From assembly GCA_964057225.1 (NCBI GenBank), contig CAXKVF010000081.1, positions 124,001 to 188,000 on the forward strand: DNA of 64,000 nucleotides, in the 5' to 3' direction. Within the stretch, counting starts at the first letter, position 1, and each line of letters opens with the position of its first letter. The notes beneath the pieces were generated by a model. The model worked only from the letters and a program-made list of their open reading frames with translations. It was not told the origin of the DNA and did not search any database. Position numbers and translations under genes: made by a program. Positions 1 to 11,264 of this stretch are shown piece after piece. The stretch comes from Auanema rhodensis. Lineage: Eukaryota > Nematoda > Chromadorea > Rhabditida > Rhabditidae.

Positions 1-176
1 GCACATCACGTGTACATTTAATTAGCATAAATTAAAGTTCACGTAAATTTCAAAGTCATGGTTACCATGCACCAATATCAATAAAAATTTGTTTTTAGAC
101 TAATATGCACATGGGGAATCTAATTTTGAAAACCGCATCTCTTTATCTTTCACGTGAAGCGAGTTACATACCAAGT
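1..176 (+). repeat. Reference monomer with internal motif map
   Basis: This copy sets the numbering used throughout. CACGTG lies at 7-12, TTCACGTAAA at 39-48 and TTCACGTGAA (10-bp perfect palindrome) at 149-158. TTTAATT (17-23) and AATTAAA (30-36) are inverted around AGCATA, flanked by ACGTG (8-12) and CACGT (40-44), forming one long bulged dyad. CATGGT-T-ACCATG (57-69) is a 13-bp dyad with a single central base. TAAAAA (82-87) and TTTTTA (92-97) are inverted around TTTG. The G run is 113-116. CpG dinucleotides are at 9, 42, 134, 153 and 160. This copy is a CACC subtype (C at 70) and carries C at 108 where most copies have G. Confidence 0.95.
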
Positions 177-880
177 GCACATCACGTGTACATTTAATTA
201 GCATAAATTAAAGTTCACGTAAATTTCAAAGTCATGGTTACCATGAACCAATATCAATAAAAATTTGTTTTTAGACTAATATGTACATGGGGAATCTAAT
301 TTTGAAAACCGCATCTCTTTATCTTTCACGTGAAGCGAGTTACATACCAAGTGCACATCACGTGTACATTTAATTAGCATAAATTAAAGTTCACGTAAAT
401 TTCAAAGTCATGGTTACCATGCACCAATATCAATAAAAATTTGTTTTTAGACTAATATGGACATGGGGAATCTAATGTTGAAAACCGCATCTCTTTATCT
501 TTCACGTGAAGCGAGTTACATACCGAGTGCACATCACGTGTACAATTAATTAGCATAAATTAAAGTTCACGTAAATTTCAAAGTCATGGTTACCATGAAC
601 CAATATCAATAAAAATTTGTTTTTAGACTAATATGGACATGGGGAATCTAATTTTGAAAACCGCATCTCTTTATCTTTCACGTGAAGCGAGTTACATACC
701 AAGTGCACATCACGTGTACATTTAATAAGCATAAATTAAAGTTCACGTAAATTTCAAAGTCATGGTTACCATGCACCAATATCAATAAAAATTTGTTTTT
801 AGACTAATATGGACATGGGGAATCTAATTTTGAAAACCGCATCTCTTTATCTTTCACGTGAAGCGAGTTACATACCAAGT

Positions 881-1232
881 GCACATCACGTGTACATTTA
901 ATTAGCATAAATTAAAGTTCACGTAAATTTCAAAGTCATGGTTACCATGAACCAATATCAATGAAAATTTGTTTTTAGACTAATATGGACATGGGGAATC
1001 AAATTTTGAAAACCGCATCTCTTTATCTTTCACGTGAAGCAAGTTACATACCAAGTGCACATCACGTGTACATTTAATTAGCATAAATTAAAGTTCACGT
1101 AAATTTCAAAGTCATGGTTACCATGCACCAATATCAATAAAAAATTGTTTTTAGACTAATATGGACATGGGGAATCTAATTTTGAAAACCGCATCTCTTT
1201 ATCTTTCACGTGAAGCGAGTTACATACCGAGT
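881..1232 (+). repeat. Two-monomer private haplotype, copy 1 of 3
   Basis: The first monomer carries G at 83 (CAATGAAAATTT), A at 121 and A at 161 (GAAGCAAGTT). The second carries A at 88 (AAAAAATTG) and G at 173. The same combination recurs 28 monomers (4928 bp) and 40 monomers (7040 bp) to the right. Several linked rare variants make chance recurrence very unlikely, so the three blocks are copies of one another. Confidence 0.9.
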
Positions 1233-2112
1233 GCACATCACGTGTACAATTAATTAGCATAAATTAAAGTTCACGTAAATTTCAAAGTCATGGTTACCAT
1301 GAACCAATATCAATAAAAATTTGTTTTTAGACTAATATGGACATGGGGAATCAAATTTTGAAAACCGCATCTCTTTATCTTTTACGTGAAGCGAGTTACA
1401 TACCAAGTGCACATCACGTGTACATTTAATTAGCATAAATTAAAGTTCACGTAAATTTCAAAGTCATGGTTACCATGCACCAATATCAATAAAAATTTGT
1501 TTTTAGACTAATATGCACATGGGGAATCTAATTTTGAAAACCGCATCTCTTTATCTTTCACGTGAAGCGAGTTACATACCAAGTGCACATCACGTGTACA
1601 TTTAATTAGCATAAATTAAAGTTCACGTAAATTTCAAAGTCATGGTTACCATGAACCAATATCAATAAAAATTTGTTTTTAGACTAATATGGACATGGGG
1701 AATCAAATTTTGAAAACCGCATCTCTTTATCTTTTACGTGAAGCGAGTTACATACCAAGTGCACATCACGTGTACATTTAATTAGCATAAATTAAAGTTC
1801 ACGTAAATTTCAAAGTCATGGTTACCATGCACCAATATCAATAAAAATTTGTTTTTAGACTAATATGCACATGGGGAATCTAATTTTGAAAACCGCATCT
1901 CTTTATCTTTCACGTGAAGCGAGTTACATACCAAGTGCACATCACGTGTACATTTAATTAGCATAAATTAAAGTTCACGTAAATTTCAAAGTCATGGTTA
2001 CCATGAACCAATATCAATAAAAATTTGTTTTTAGACTAATATGGACATGGGGAATCAAATTTTGAATACCGCATCTCTTTATCTTTTACGTGAAGCGAGT
2101 TACATACCAAGT
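1233..2112 (+). repeat. Dimeric HOR (352 bp), about 2.5 copies
   Basis: AACC monomers starting at 1233, 1585 and 1937 share A at site 121 (AATCAAATTTTG) and T at site 151 (CTTTTACGTG). They alternate with CACC monomers at 1409 and 1761 that share C at site 108 (ATATGCAC). The 352-bp spacing is exact. This is the smallest HOR in the window and looks like a local two-monomer amplification. The T at 151 breaks the CACGTG palindrome of those copies. Confidence 0.85.
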
Positions 2113-5100
2113 GCACATCACGTGTACATTTAATTAGCATAAATTAAAGTTCACGTAAATTTCAAAGTCATGGTTACCATGCACCAATATCAATAAAAAT
2201 TTGTTTTTAGACTAAAATGGACATGGGGAATCTAATTTTGAAAACCGCATCTCTTTATCTTTCACGTGAAGCGAGTTACATACCAAGTGCACATCACGTG
2301 TACATTTAATTAGCATAAATTAAAGTTCACGTAAATTTCAAAGTCATGGTTACCATGAACCAATATCAATAAAAATTTGTTTTTAGACTAATATGTACAT
2401 GGGGAATCTAATTTTGAAAACCGCATCTCTTTATCTTTCACGTGAAGCGAGTTACATACCAAGTGCACATCACGTGTACATTTAATTAGCATAAATTAAA
2501 GTTCACGTAAATTTCAAAGTCATGGTTACCATGCACCAATATCAATAAAAATTTGTTTTTAGACTAATATGGACATGGGGAATCTAATGTTGAAAACCGC
2601 ATCTCTTTATCTTTCACGTGAAGCGAGTTACATACCAAGTGCACATCACGTGTACATTTAATTAGCATAAATTAAAGTTCACGTAAATTTCAAAGTCATG
2701 GTTACCATGCACCAATATCAATAAAAATTTGTTTTTAGACTAAAATGGACATGGGGAATCTAATTTTGAAAACCGCATCTCTTTATCTTTCACGTGAAGC
2801 GAGTTACATACCAAGTGCACATCACGTGTACATTTAATTAGCATAAATTAAAGTTCACGTAAAATTCAAAGTCATGGTTACCATGCACCAATATCAATAA
2901 AAATTTGTTTTTAGACTAATATGGACATGGGGAATCTAATTTTGAAAACCGCATTTCTTTATCTTTCACGTGAAGCGAGTTACATACCAAGTGCACATCA
3001 CGTGTACATTTAATTAGCATAAATTAAAGTTCACGTAAATTTCAAAGTCATGGTTACCATGCACCAATATCAATAAAAATTTGTTTTTAGACTAATATGG
3101 ACATGGGGAATCTAATTTTGGAAACCGCATCTCTTTATCTTTCACGTGAAGCGAGTTACATACCGAGTGCACATCACGTGTACAATTAATTAGCATAAAT
3201 TAAAGTTCACGTAAATTTCAAAGTCATGGTTACCATGAACCAATATCAATAAAAATTTGTTTTTAGACTAATATGGACATGGGGAATCTAATTTTGAAAA
3301 CCGCATCTCTTTATCTTTCACGTGAAGCGAGTTACATACCAAGTGCACATCACGTGTACATTTAATTAGCATAAATTAAAGTTCACGTAAATTTCAAAGT
3401 CATGGTTACCATGCACCAATATCAATAAAAATTTGTTTTTAGACTAATATGGACATGGGGAATCTAATTTTGAAAACCGCATCTCTTTATCTTCCACGTG
3501 AAGCGAGTTACATACCAAGAGCACATCACGTGTACATTTAATTAGCATAAATTAAAGTTCACGTAAATTTCAAAGTCATGGTTACCATGAACCAATATCA
3601 ATAAAAATTTGTTTTTAGACTAATATGGACATGGGGAATCTAATTTTGAAAACCGCATCTCTTTATCTTTCACGTGAAGCGAGTTACATACCAAGTGCAC
3701 ATCACGTGTACATTTAATAAGCATAAATTAAAGTTCACGTAAATTTCAAAGTCATGGTTACCATGCACCAATATAAATAAAAATTTGTTTTTAGACTAAT
3801 ATGGACATGGGGAATCTAATTTTGAAAACCGCATCTCTTTATCTTTCACGTGAAGCGAGTTACATACCGAGTGCACATCACGTGTACAATTAATTAGCAT
3901 AAATTAAAGTTCACGTAAATTTCAAAGTCATGGTTACCATGAACCAATATCAATAAAAATTTGTTTTTAGACTAATATGGACATGGGGAATCTAATTTTG
4001 AAAACCGCATCTCTTTATCTTTCACGTGAAGCGAGTTACATACCAAGTGCACATCACGTGTACATTTAATTAGCATAAATTAAAGTTCACGTAAATTTCA
4101 AAGTCATGGTTACCATGAACCAATATCAATAAAAATTTGTTTTTAGACTAATATGGACATGGGGAATCTAATTTTGAAAACCGCATCTCTTTATCTTTCA
4201 CGTGAAGCGAGTTACATACCAAGTGCACATCACGTGTACATTTAATAAGCATAAATTAAAGTTCACGTAAATTTCAAAGTCATGGTTACCATGCACCAAT
4301 ATCAATAAAAATTTGTTTTTAGACTAATATGGACATGGGGAATCTAATTTTGAAAACCGCATCTCTTTATCTTTCACGTGAAGCGAGTTACATACCAAGT
4401 GCACATCACGTGTACATTTAATTAGCATAAATTAAAGTTCACGTAAATTTCAAAGTCATGGTTACCATGCACCAATATCAATAAAAATTTGTTTTTAGAC
4501 TAATATGGACATGGGGAATCTAATTTTGAAAACCGCATCTCTTTATCTTTCACGTGAAGCGAGTTACATACCGAGTGCACATCACGTGTACAATTAATTA
4601 GCATAAATTAAAGTTCACGTAAATTTCAAAGTCATGGTTACCATGAACCAATATCAATAAAAATTTGTTTTTAGACTAATATGGACATGGGGAATCTAAT
4701 TTTGAAAACCGCATCTCTTTATCTTTCACGTGAAGCGAGTTACATACCAAGTGCACATCACGTGTACATTTAATTAGCATAAATTAAAGTTCACGTAAAT
4801 TTCAAAGTCATGGTTACCATGCACCAATATCAATAAAAATTTGTTTTTAGACTAATATGGACATGGGGAATCTAATTTTGAAAACCGCATCTCTTTATCT
4901 TTCACGTGAAGCGAGTTACATACCAAGAGCACATCACGTGTACATTTAATTAGCATAAATTAAAGTTCACGTAAATTTCAAAGTCATGGTTACCATGAAC
5001 CAATATCAATAAAAATTTGTTTTTAGACTAATATGGACATGGGGAATCTAATTTTGAAAACCGCATCTCTTTATCTTTCACGTGAAGCGAGTTACATACC

Positions 5101-5808
5101 AAGTGCACATCACGTGTACATTTAATAAGCATAAATTAAAGTTCACGTAAATTTCAAAGTCATGGTTACCATGCACCAATATAAATAAAAATTTGTTTTT
5201 AGACTAATATGGACATGGGGAATCTAATTTTGAAAACCGCATCTCTTTATCTTTCACGTGAAGCGAGTTACATACCGAGTGCACATCACGTTTACAATTA
5301 ATTAGCATAAATTAAAGTTCACGTAAATTTCAAAGTCATGGATACCATGAACCAATATCAATAAAAATTTGTTTTTAGACTAATATGGACATGGGGAATC
5401 TAATTTTGAAAACCGCATCTCTTTATCTTTCACGTGAAGCGAGTTACATACCAAGTGCACATCACGTGTACATTTAATTAGCATAAATTAAAGTTCACGT
5501 AAATTTCAAAGTCATGGTTACCATGAACCAATATCAATAAAAATTTGTTTTTAGACTAATATGGACATGGGGAATCTAATTTTGAAAACCGCATCTCTTT
5601 ATCTTTCACGTGAAGCGAGTTACATACCAAGTGCACATCATGTGTACATTTAATAAGCATAAATTAAAGTTCACGTAAATTTCAAAGTCATGGTTACCAT
5701 GCACCAATATCAATAAAAATTTGTTTTTAGACTAATATGGACATGGGGAATCTAATTTTGAAAACCGCATCTCTTTATCTTTCACGTGAAGCGAGTTGCA
5801 TACCAAGT

Positions 5809-6160
5809 GCACATCACGTGTACATTTAATTAGCATAAATTAAAGTTCACGTAAATTTCAAAGTCATGGTTACCATGAACCAATATCAATGAAAATTTGT
5901 TTTTAGACTAATATGGACATGGGGAATCAAATTTTGAAAACCGCATCTCTTTATCTTTCACGTGAAGCAAGTTACATACCAAGTGCACATCACGTGTACA
6001 TTTAATTAGCATAAATTAAAGTTCACGTAAATTTCAAAGTCATGGTTACCATGCACCAATATCAATAAAAAATTGTTTTTAGACTAATATGGACATGGGG
6101 AATCTAATTTTGAAAACCGCATCTCTTTATCTTTCACGTGAAGCGAGTTACATACCGAGT
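5809..6160 (+). repeat. Two-monomer private haplotype, copy 2 of 3
   Basis: It carries the same linked variants as 881-1232: ATGAAAATTT at 5889, GAAGCAAGTT near 5966, AAAAAATTG ending at 6075 and CCGAG at 6155-6159. It lies exactly 2112 bp (12 monomers) left of the third copy. The monomer just before it has G at site 166 (GAGTTGCATACC), which is shared with the third copy but not the first. Copies 2 and 3 are therefore the more recent pair. Confidence 0.9.
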
Positions 6161-7920
6161 GCACATCACGTGTACAATTAATTAGCATAAATTAAAGTTC
6201 ACGTAAATTTCAAAGTCATGGTTACCATGAACCAATATCAATAAAAATTTGTTTTTAGACTAATATGGACATGGGGAATCTAATTTTGAAAACCGCATCT
6301 CTTTATCTTTCACGTGAAGCGAGTTACATACCAAGTGCACATCACGTGTACATTTAATAAGCATAAATTAAAGTTCACGTAAATTTCAAAGTCATGGTTA
6401 CCATGAACCAATATCAATAAAAATTTGTTTTTAGACTAATATGGACATGGGGAATCTAATTTTGAAAACCGCATCTCTTTATCTTTCACGTGAAGCGAGT
6501 TACATACCGAGTGCACATCACGTGTACAATTAATTAGCATAAATTAAAGTTCACGTAAATTTCAAAGTCATGGTTACCATGAACCAATATCAATAAAAAT
6601 TTTTTTTAAGACTAATATGGACATGGGGAATCTAATTTTGAAAACCGCATCTCTTTATCTTTCACGTGAAGCGAGTTACATACCGAGTGCACATCACGTG
6701 TACAATTAATTAGCATAAATTAAAGTTCACGTAAATTTCAAAGTCATGGTTACCATGAACCAATATCAATAAAAATTTGTTTTTAGACTAATATGGACAT
6801 GGGGAATCTAATTTTGAAAACCGCATCTCTTTATCTTTCACGTGAAGCGAGTTACATACCAAGTGCACATCACGTGTACATTTAATAAGCATAAATTAAA
6901 GTTCACGTAAATTTCAAAGTCATGGTTACCATGCACCAATATCAATAAAAATTTGTTTTTAGACTAATATGGACATGGGGAATCTAATTTTGAAAACCGC
7001 ATCTCTTTATCTTTCACGTGAAGCGAGTTACATACCAAGTGCACATCATGTGTACATTTAATAAGCATAAATTAAAGTTCACGTAAATTTCAAAGTCATG
7101 GTTACCATGCACCAATATCAATAAAAATTTGTTTTTAGACTAATATGGACATGGGGAATCTAATTTTGAAAACCGCATCTCTTTATCTTTCACGTGAAGC
7201 GAGTTACATACCAAGAGCACATCACGTGTACATTTAATTAGCATAAATTAAAGTTCACGTAAATTTCAAAGTCATGGTTACCATGAACCAATATCAATAA
7301 AAATTTGTTTTTAGACTAATATGGACATGGGGAATCTAATTTTGAAAACCGCATCTCTTTATCTTTCACGTGAAGCGAGTTACATACCAAGTGCACATCA
7401 CGTGTACATTTAATAAGCATAAATTAAAGTTCACGTAAATTTCAAAGTCATGGTTACCATGCACCAATATAAATAAAAATTTGTTTTTAGACTAATATGG
7501 ACATGGGGAATCTAATTTTGAAAACCGCATCTCTTTATCTTTCACGTGAAGCGAGTTACATACCGAGTGCACATCACGTGTACAATTAATTAGCATAAAT
7601 TAAAGTTCACGTAAATTTCAAAGTCATGGTTACCATGAACCAATATCAATAAAAATTTGTTTTTAGACTAATATGGACATGGGGAATCTAATTTTGAAAA
7701 CCGCATCTCTTTATCTTTCACGTGAAGCGAGTTACATACCAAGTGCACATCACGTGTACATTTAATTAGCATAAATTAAAGTTCACGTAAATTTCAAAGT
7801 CATGGTTACCATGCACCAATATCAATAAAAATTTGTTTTTAGACTAATATGGACATGGGGAATCTAATTTTGAAAACCGCATCTCTTTATCTTTCACGTG
7901 AAGCGAGTTGCATACCAAGT

Positions 7921-8272
7921 GCACATCACGTGTACATTTAATTAGCATAAATTAAAGTTCACGTAAATTTCAAAGTCATGGTTACCATGAACCAATATCA
8001 ATGAAAATTTGTTTTTAGACTAATATGGACATGGGGAATCAAATTTTGAAAACCGCATCTCTTTATCTTTCACGTGAAGCAAGTTACATACCAAGTGCAC
8101 ATCACGTGTACATTTAATTAGCATAAATTAAAGTTCACGTAAATTTCAAAGTCATGGTTACCATGCACCAATATCAATAAAAAATTGTTTTTAGACTAAT
8201 ATGGACATGGGGAATCTAATTTTGAAAACCGCATCTCTTTATCTTTCACGTGAAGCGAGTTACATACCGAGT
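7921..8272 (+). repeat. Two-monomer private haplotype, copy 3 of 3
   Basis: ATGAAAATTT is at 8001 and AAAAAATTG ends at 8187, with the same linked changes as the copies at 881 and 5809. The GAGTTGCATACC change in the preceding monomer is shared with copy 2. The 2112-bp offset equals three 4-mer HOR units, consistent with a 12-monomer duplication inside domain A. Confidence 0.9.
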
Positions 8273-9504
8273 GCACATCACGTGTACAATTAATTAGCAT
8301 AAATTAAAGTTCACGTAAATTTCAAAGTCATGGTTACCATGAACCAATATCAATAAAAATTTGTTTTTAGACTAATATGGACATGGGGAATCTAATTTTG
8401 AAAACCGCATCTCTTTATCTTTCACGTGAAGCGAGTTACATACCAAGTGCACATCACGTGTACATTTAATTAGCATAAATTAAAGTTCACGTAAATTTCA
8501 AAGTCATGGTTACCATGCACCAATATCAATAAAAATTTGTTTTTAGACTAATATGGACATGGGGAATCTAATTTTGAAAACCGCATCTCTTTATCTTTCA
8601 CGTGAAGCGAGTTACATACCAAGTGCACATCACGTGTACATTTAATTAGCATAAATTAAAGTTCACGTAAATTTCAAAGTCATGGTTACCATGAACCAAT
8701 ATCAATAAAAATTTGTTTTTAGACTAATATGGACATGGGGAATCTAATTTTGAAAACCGCATCTCTTTATCTTTCACGTGAAGCGAGTTACATACCAAGT
8801 GCACATCACGTGTACATTTAATAAGCATAAATTAAAGTTCACGTAAATTTCAAAGTCATGGTTACCATGCACCAATATCAATAAAAATTTGTTTTTAGAC
8901 TAATATGGACATGGGGAATCTAATTTTGAAAACCGCATCTCTTTATCTTTCACGTGAAGCGAGTTACATACCGAGTGCACATCACGTGTACAATTAATTA
9001 GCATAAATTAAAGTTCACGTAAATTTCAAAGTCATGGTTACCATGAACCAATATCAATAAAAATTTGTTTTTAGACTAATATGGACATGGGGAATCTAAT
9101 TTTGAAAACCGCATCTCTTTATCTTTCACGTGAAGCGAGTTACATACCAAGTGCACATCACGTGTACATTTAATTAGCATAAATTAAAGTTCACGTAAAT
9201 TTCAAAGTCATGGTTACCATGAACCAATATCAATAAAAATTTGTTTTTAGACTAATATGGACATGGGGAATCTAATTTTGAAAACCGCATCTCTTTATCT
9301 TTCACGTGAAGCGAGTTACATACCAAGTGCACATCACGTGTACATTTAATTAGCATAAATTAAAGTTCACGTAAATTTCAAAGTCATGGTTACCATGAAC
9401 CAATATCAATAAAAATTTGTTTTTAGACTAATATGGACATGGGGAATCTAATTTTGAAAACCGCATTTCTTTATCTTTCACGTGAAGCGAGTTACATACC
9501 AAGT

Positions 9505-11264
9505 GCACATCACGTGTACATTTAATTAGCATAAATTAAAGTTCACGTAAATTTCAAAGTCATGGTTACCATGCACCAATATCAATAAAAATTTGTTTTT
9601 AGACTGATATGGACATGGGGAATCTAATTTTGAAAACCGCATCTCTTTATCTTTCACGTGAAGCGAGTTACATACCAAGTGCACATCACGTGTACATTTA
9701 ATTAGCATAAATTAAAGTTCACGTAAATTTCAAAGTCATGGTTACCATGAACCAATATCAATAAAAATTTGTTTTTAGACTAATATGGACATGGGGAATC
9801 TAATTTTGAAAACCGCATCTCTTTATCTTTCACGTGAAGCGAGTTACATACCAAGTGCACATCACGTGTACATTTAATTAGCATAAATTAAAGTTCACGT
9901 AAATTTCAAAGTCATGGTTACCATGAACCAATATCAATAAAAATTTGTTTTTAGACTAATAGGGACATGGGGAATCTAATTTTGAAAACCGCATCTCTTT
10001 ATCTTTCACGTGAAGCGAGTTACATACCAAGTGCACATCACGTGTACATTTAATTAGCATAAATTAAAGTTCACGTAAACTTCAAAGTCATGGTTACCAT
10101 GAAGCAATATCAATAAAAATTTGTTTTTAGACTAATATGGACATGGGGAATCTAATTTTGAAAACCGCATCTCTTTATCTTTCACGTGAAGCGAGTTACA
10201 TACCAAGTGCACATCACGTGTACATTTAATTAGCATAAATTAAAGTTCACGTAAATTTCAAAGTCATGGTTACCATGAACCAATATCAAAAAAAATTTGT
10301 TTTTAGACTAATATGGACATGGGGAATCTAATTTTGAAAACCGCATTTCTTTATCTTTCACGTGAAGCGAGTTACATACCAAGTGCACATCACGTGTACA
10401 TTTAATTAGCATAAATTAAAGTTCACGTAAATTTCAAATTCATGGTTACCATGCACCAATATCAATAAAAATTTGTTTTTAGACTGATATGGACATGGGG
10501 AATCTAATTTTGAAAACCGCATCTCTTTATCTTTCACGTGAAGCGAGTTACATACCAAGTGCACATCACGTGTACATTTAATTAGCATAAATTAAAGTTC
10601 ACGTAAATTTCAAAGTCATGGTTACCATGAACCAATATCAATAAAAATTTGTTTTTAGACTAATATGGACATGGGGAATCTAATTTTGAAAACCGCATCT
10701 CTTTATCTTTCACGTGAAGCGAGTTACATACCAAGTGCACATCACGTGTACATTTAATTAGCATAAATTAAAGTTCACGTAAATTTCAAAGTCATGGTTA
10801 CCATGAACCAATATCAATAAAAATTTGTTTTTAGACTAATAGGGACATGGGGAATCTAATTTTGAAAACCGCATCTCTTTATCTTTCACGTGAAGCGAGT
10901 TACATACCAAGTGCACATCACGTGTACATTTAATTAGCATAAATTAAAGTTCACGTAAACTTCAAAGTCATGGTTACCATGAAGCAATATCAATAAAAAT
11001 TTGTTTTTAGACTAATATGGACATGGGGAATCTAATTTTGAAAACCGCATCTCTTTATCTTTCACGTGAAGCGAGTTACATACCAAGTGCACATCACGTG
11101 TACATTTAATTAGCATAAATTAAAGTTCACGTAAATTTCAAAGTCATGGTTACCATGAAGCATTATCAATAAAAATTTGTTTTTAGACTAATATGGACAT
11201 GGGGAATCTAATTTTGAAAACCGCATCTCTTTATCTTCCACGTGAAGCGAGTTACATACCAAGT
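9505..11264 (+). repeat. Tandem 5-monomer duplication (880 bp)
   Basis: Units 9505-10384 and 10385-11264 share the subtype order CACC with site-102 G, AACC, AACC with G at site 106 (AATAGGGACATGG at about 9961 and 10841), then AAGC with AAACTTC. The fifth monomers differ: 10209 is AACC with a lengthened A run (TCAAAAAAAATTTG, a substitution), while 11089 is AAGC with GCATTATC. The AGGGACATGG change appears only in this pair, which marks the duplication as recent. Confidence 0.85.
9526..9708 (-). other. Stop-loss artefact ORF, 60 codons, not a gene
   Basis: This minus-strand frame starts at ATG (complement of 9706-9708) and ends at TAA. It spans more than one monomer length. In ordinary monomers the frame stops at TAG (CTA on the plus strand, sites 100-102). 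Site-102 G turns TAG into CAG and lets the frame run on. The same frame occurs at 10406-10588 (Glu for Asp near codon 50), 12342-12524 and 14278-14460 (Pro for Leu at codon 2). The peptide has no recognisable domain and its existence follows from one substitution in a satellite subtype. I find no support for translation. Confidence 0.9.

Larger units (their letters stand above)
1..9504 (+). repeat. HOR domain A: 4-monomer spacing, CACC/AACC subtypes
   Basis: A linked haplotype (G at site 173 followed by A at site 17 of the next monomer) occurs at 525, 1229, 3165, 3869, 4573, 5277, 6157, 6509, 6685, 7565, 8269 and 8973. The most common interval is 704 bp, four monomers; the others are also whole numbers of monomers (11, 5, 2, 1, 5). 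CACC and AACC copies often alternate. The AAGC subtype, frequent further right, was not seen before about 10104. T-to-A at site 23 (TTTAATAAGC) is common here and not seen in the later domains. Local additions, such as the three closely spaced haplotype copies at 6157-6685, break the 4-mer register. The domain edge is approximate. Confidence 0.85.

Noticed and set aside
149-158. CACGTG as a gene promoter element
   Set aside because: It recurs every 176 bp with no open reading frame downstream, so a promoter role for a gene in this window is unsupported.
6590-6612. Indel in the T run near 6600 (AATTTTTTTTAAGACT)
   Set aside because: Length is unchanged; the difference is two substitutions (G to T and T to A), and the phase continues exactly afterwards.
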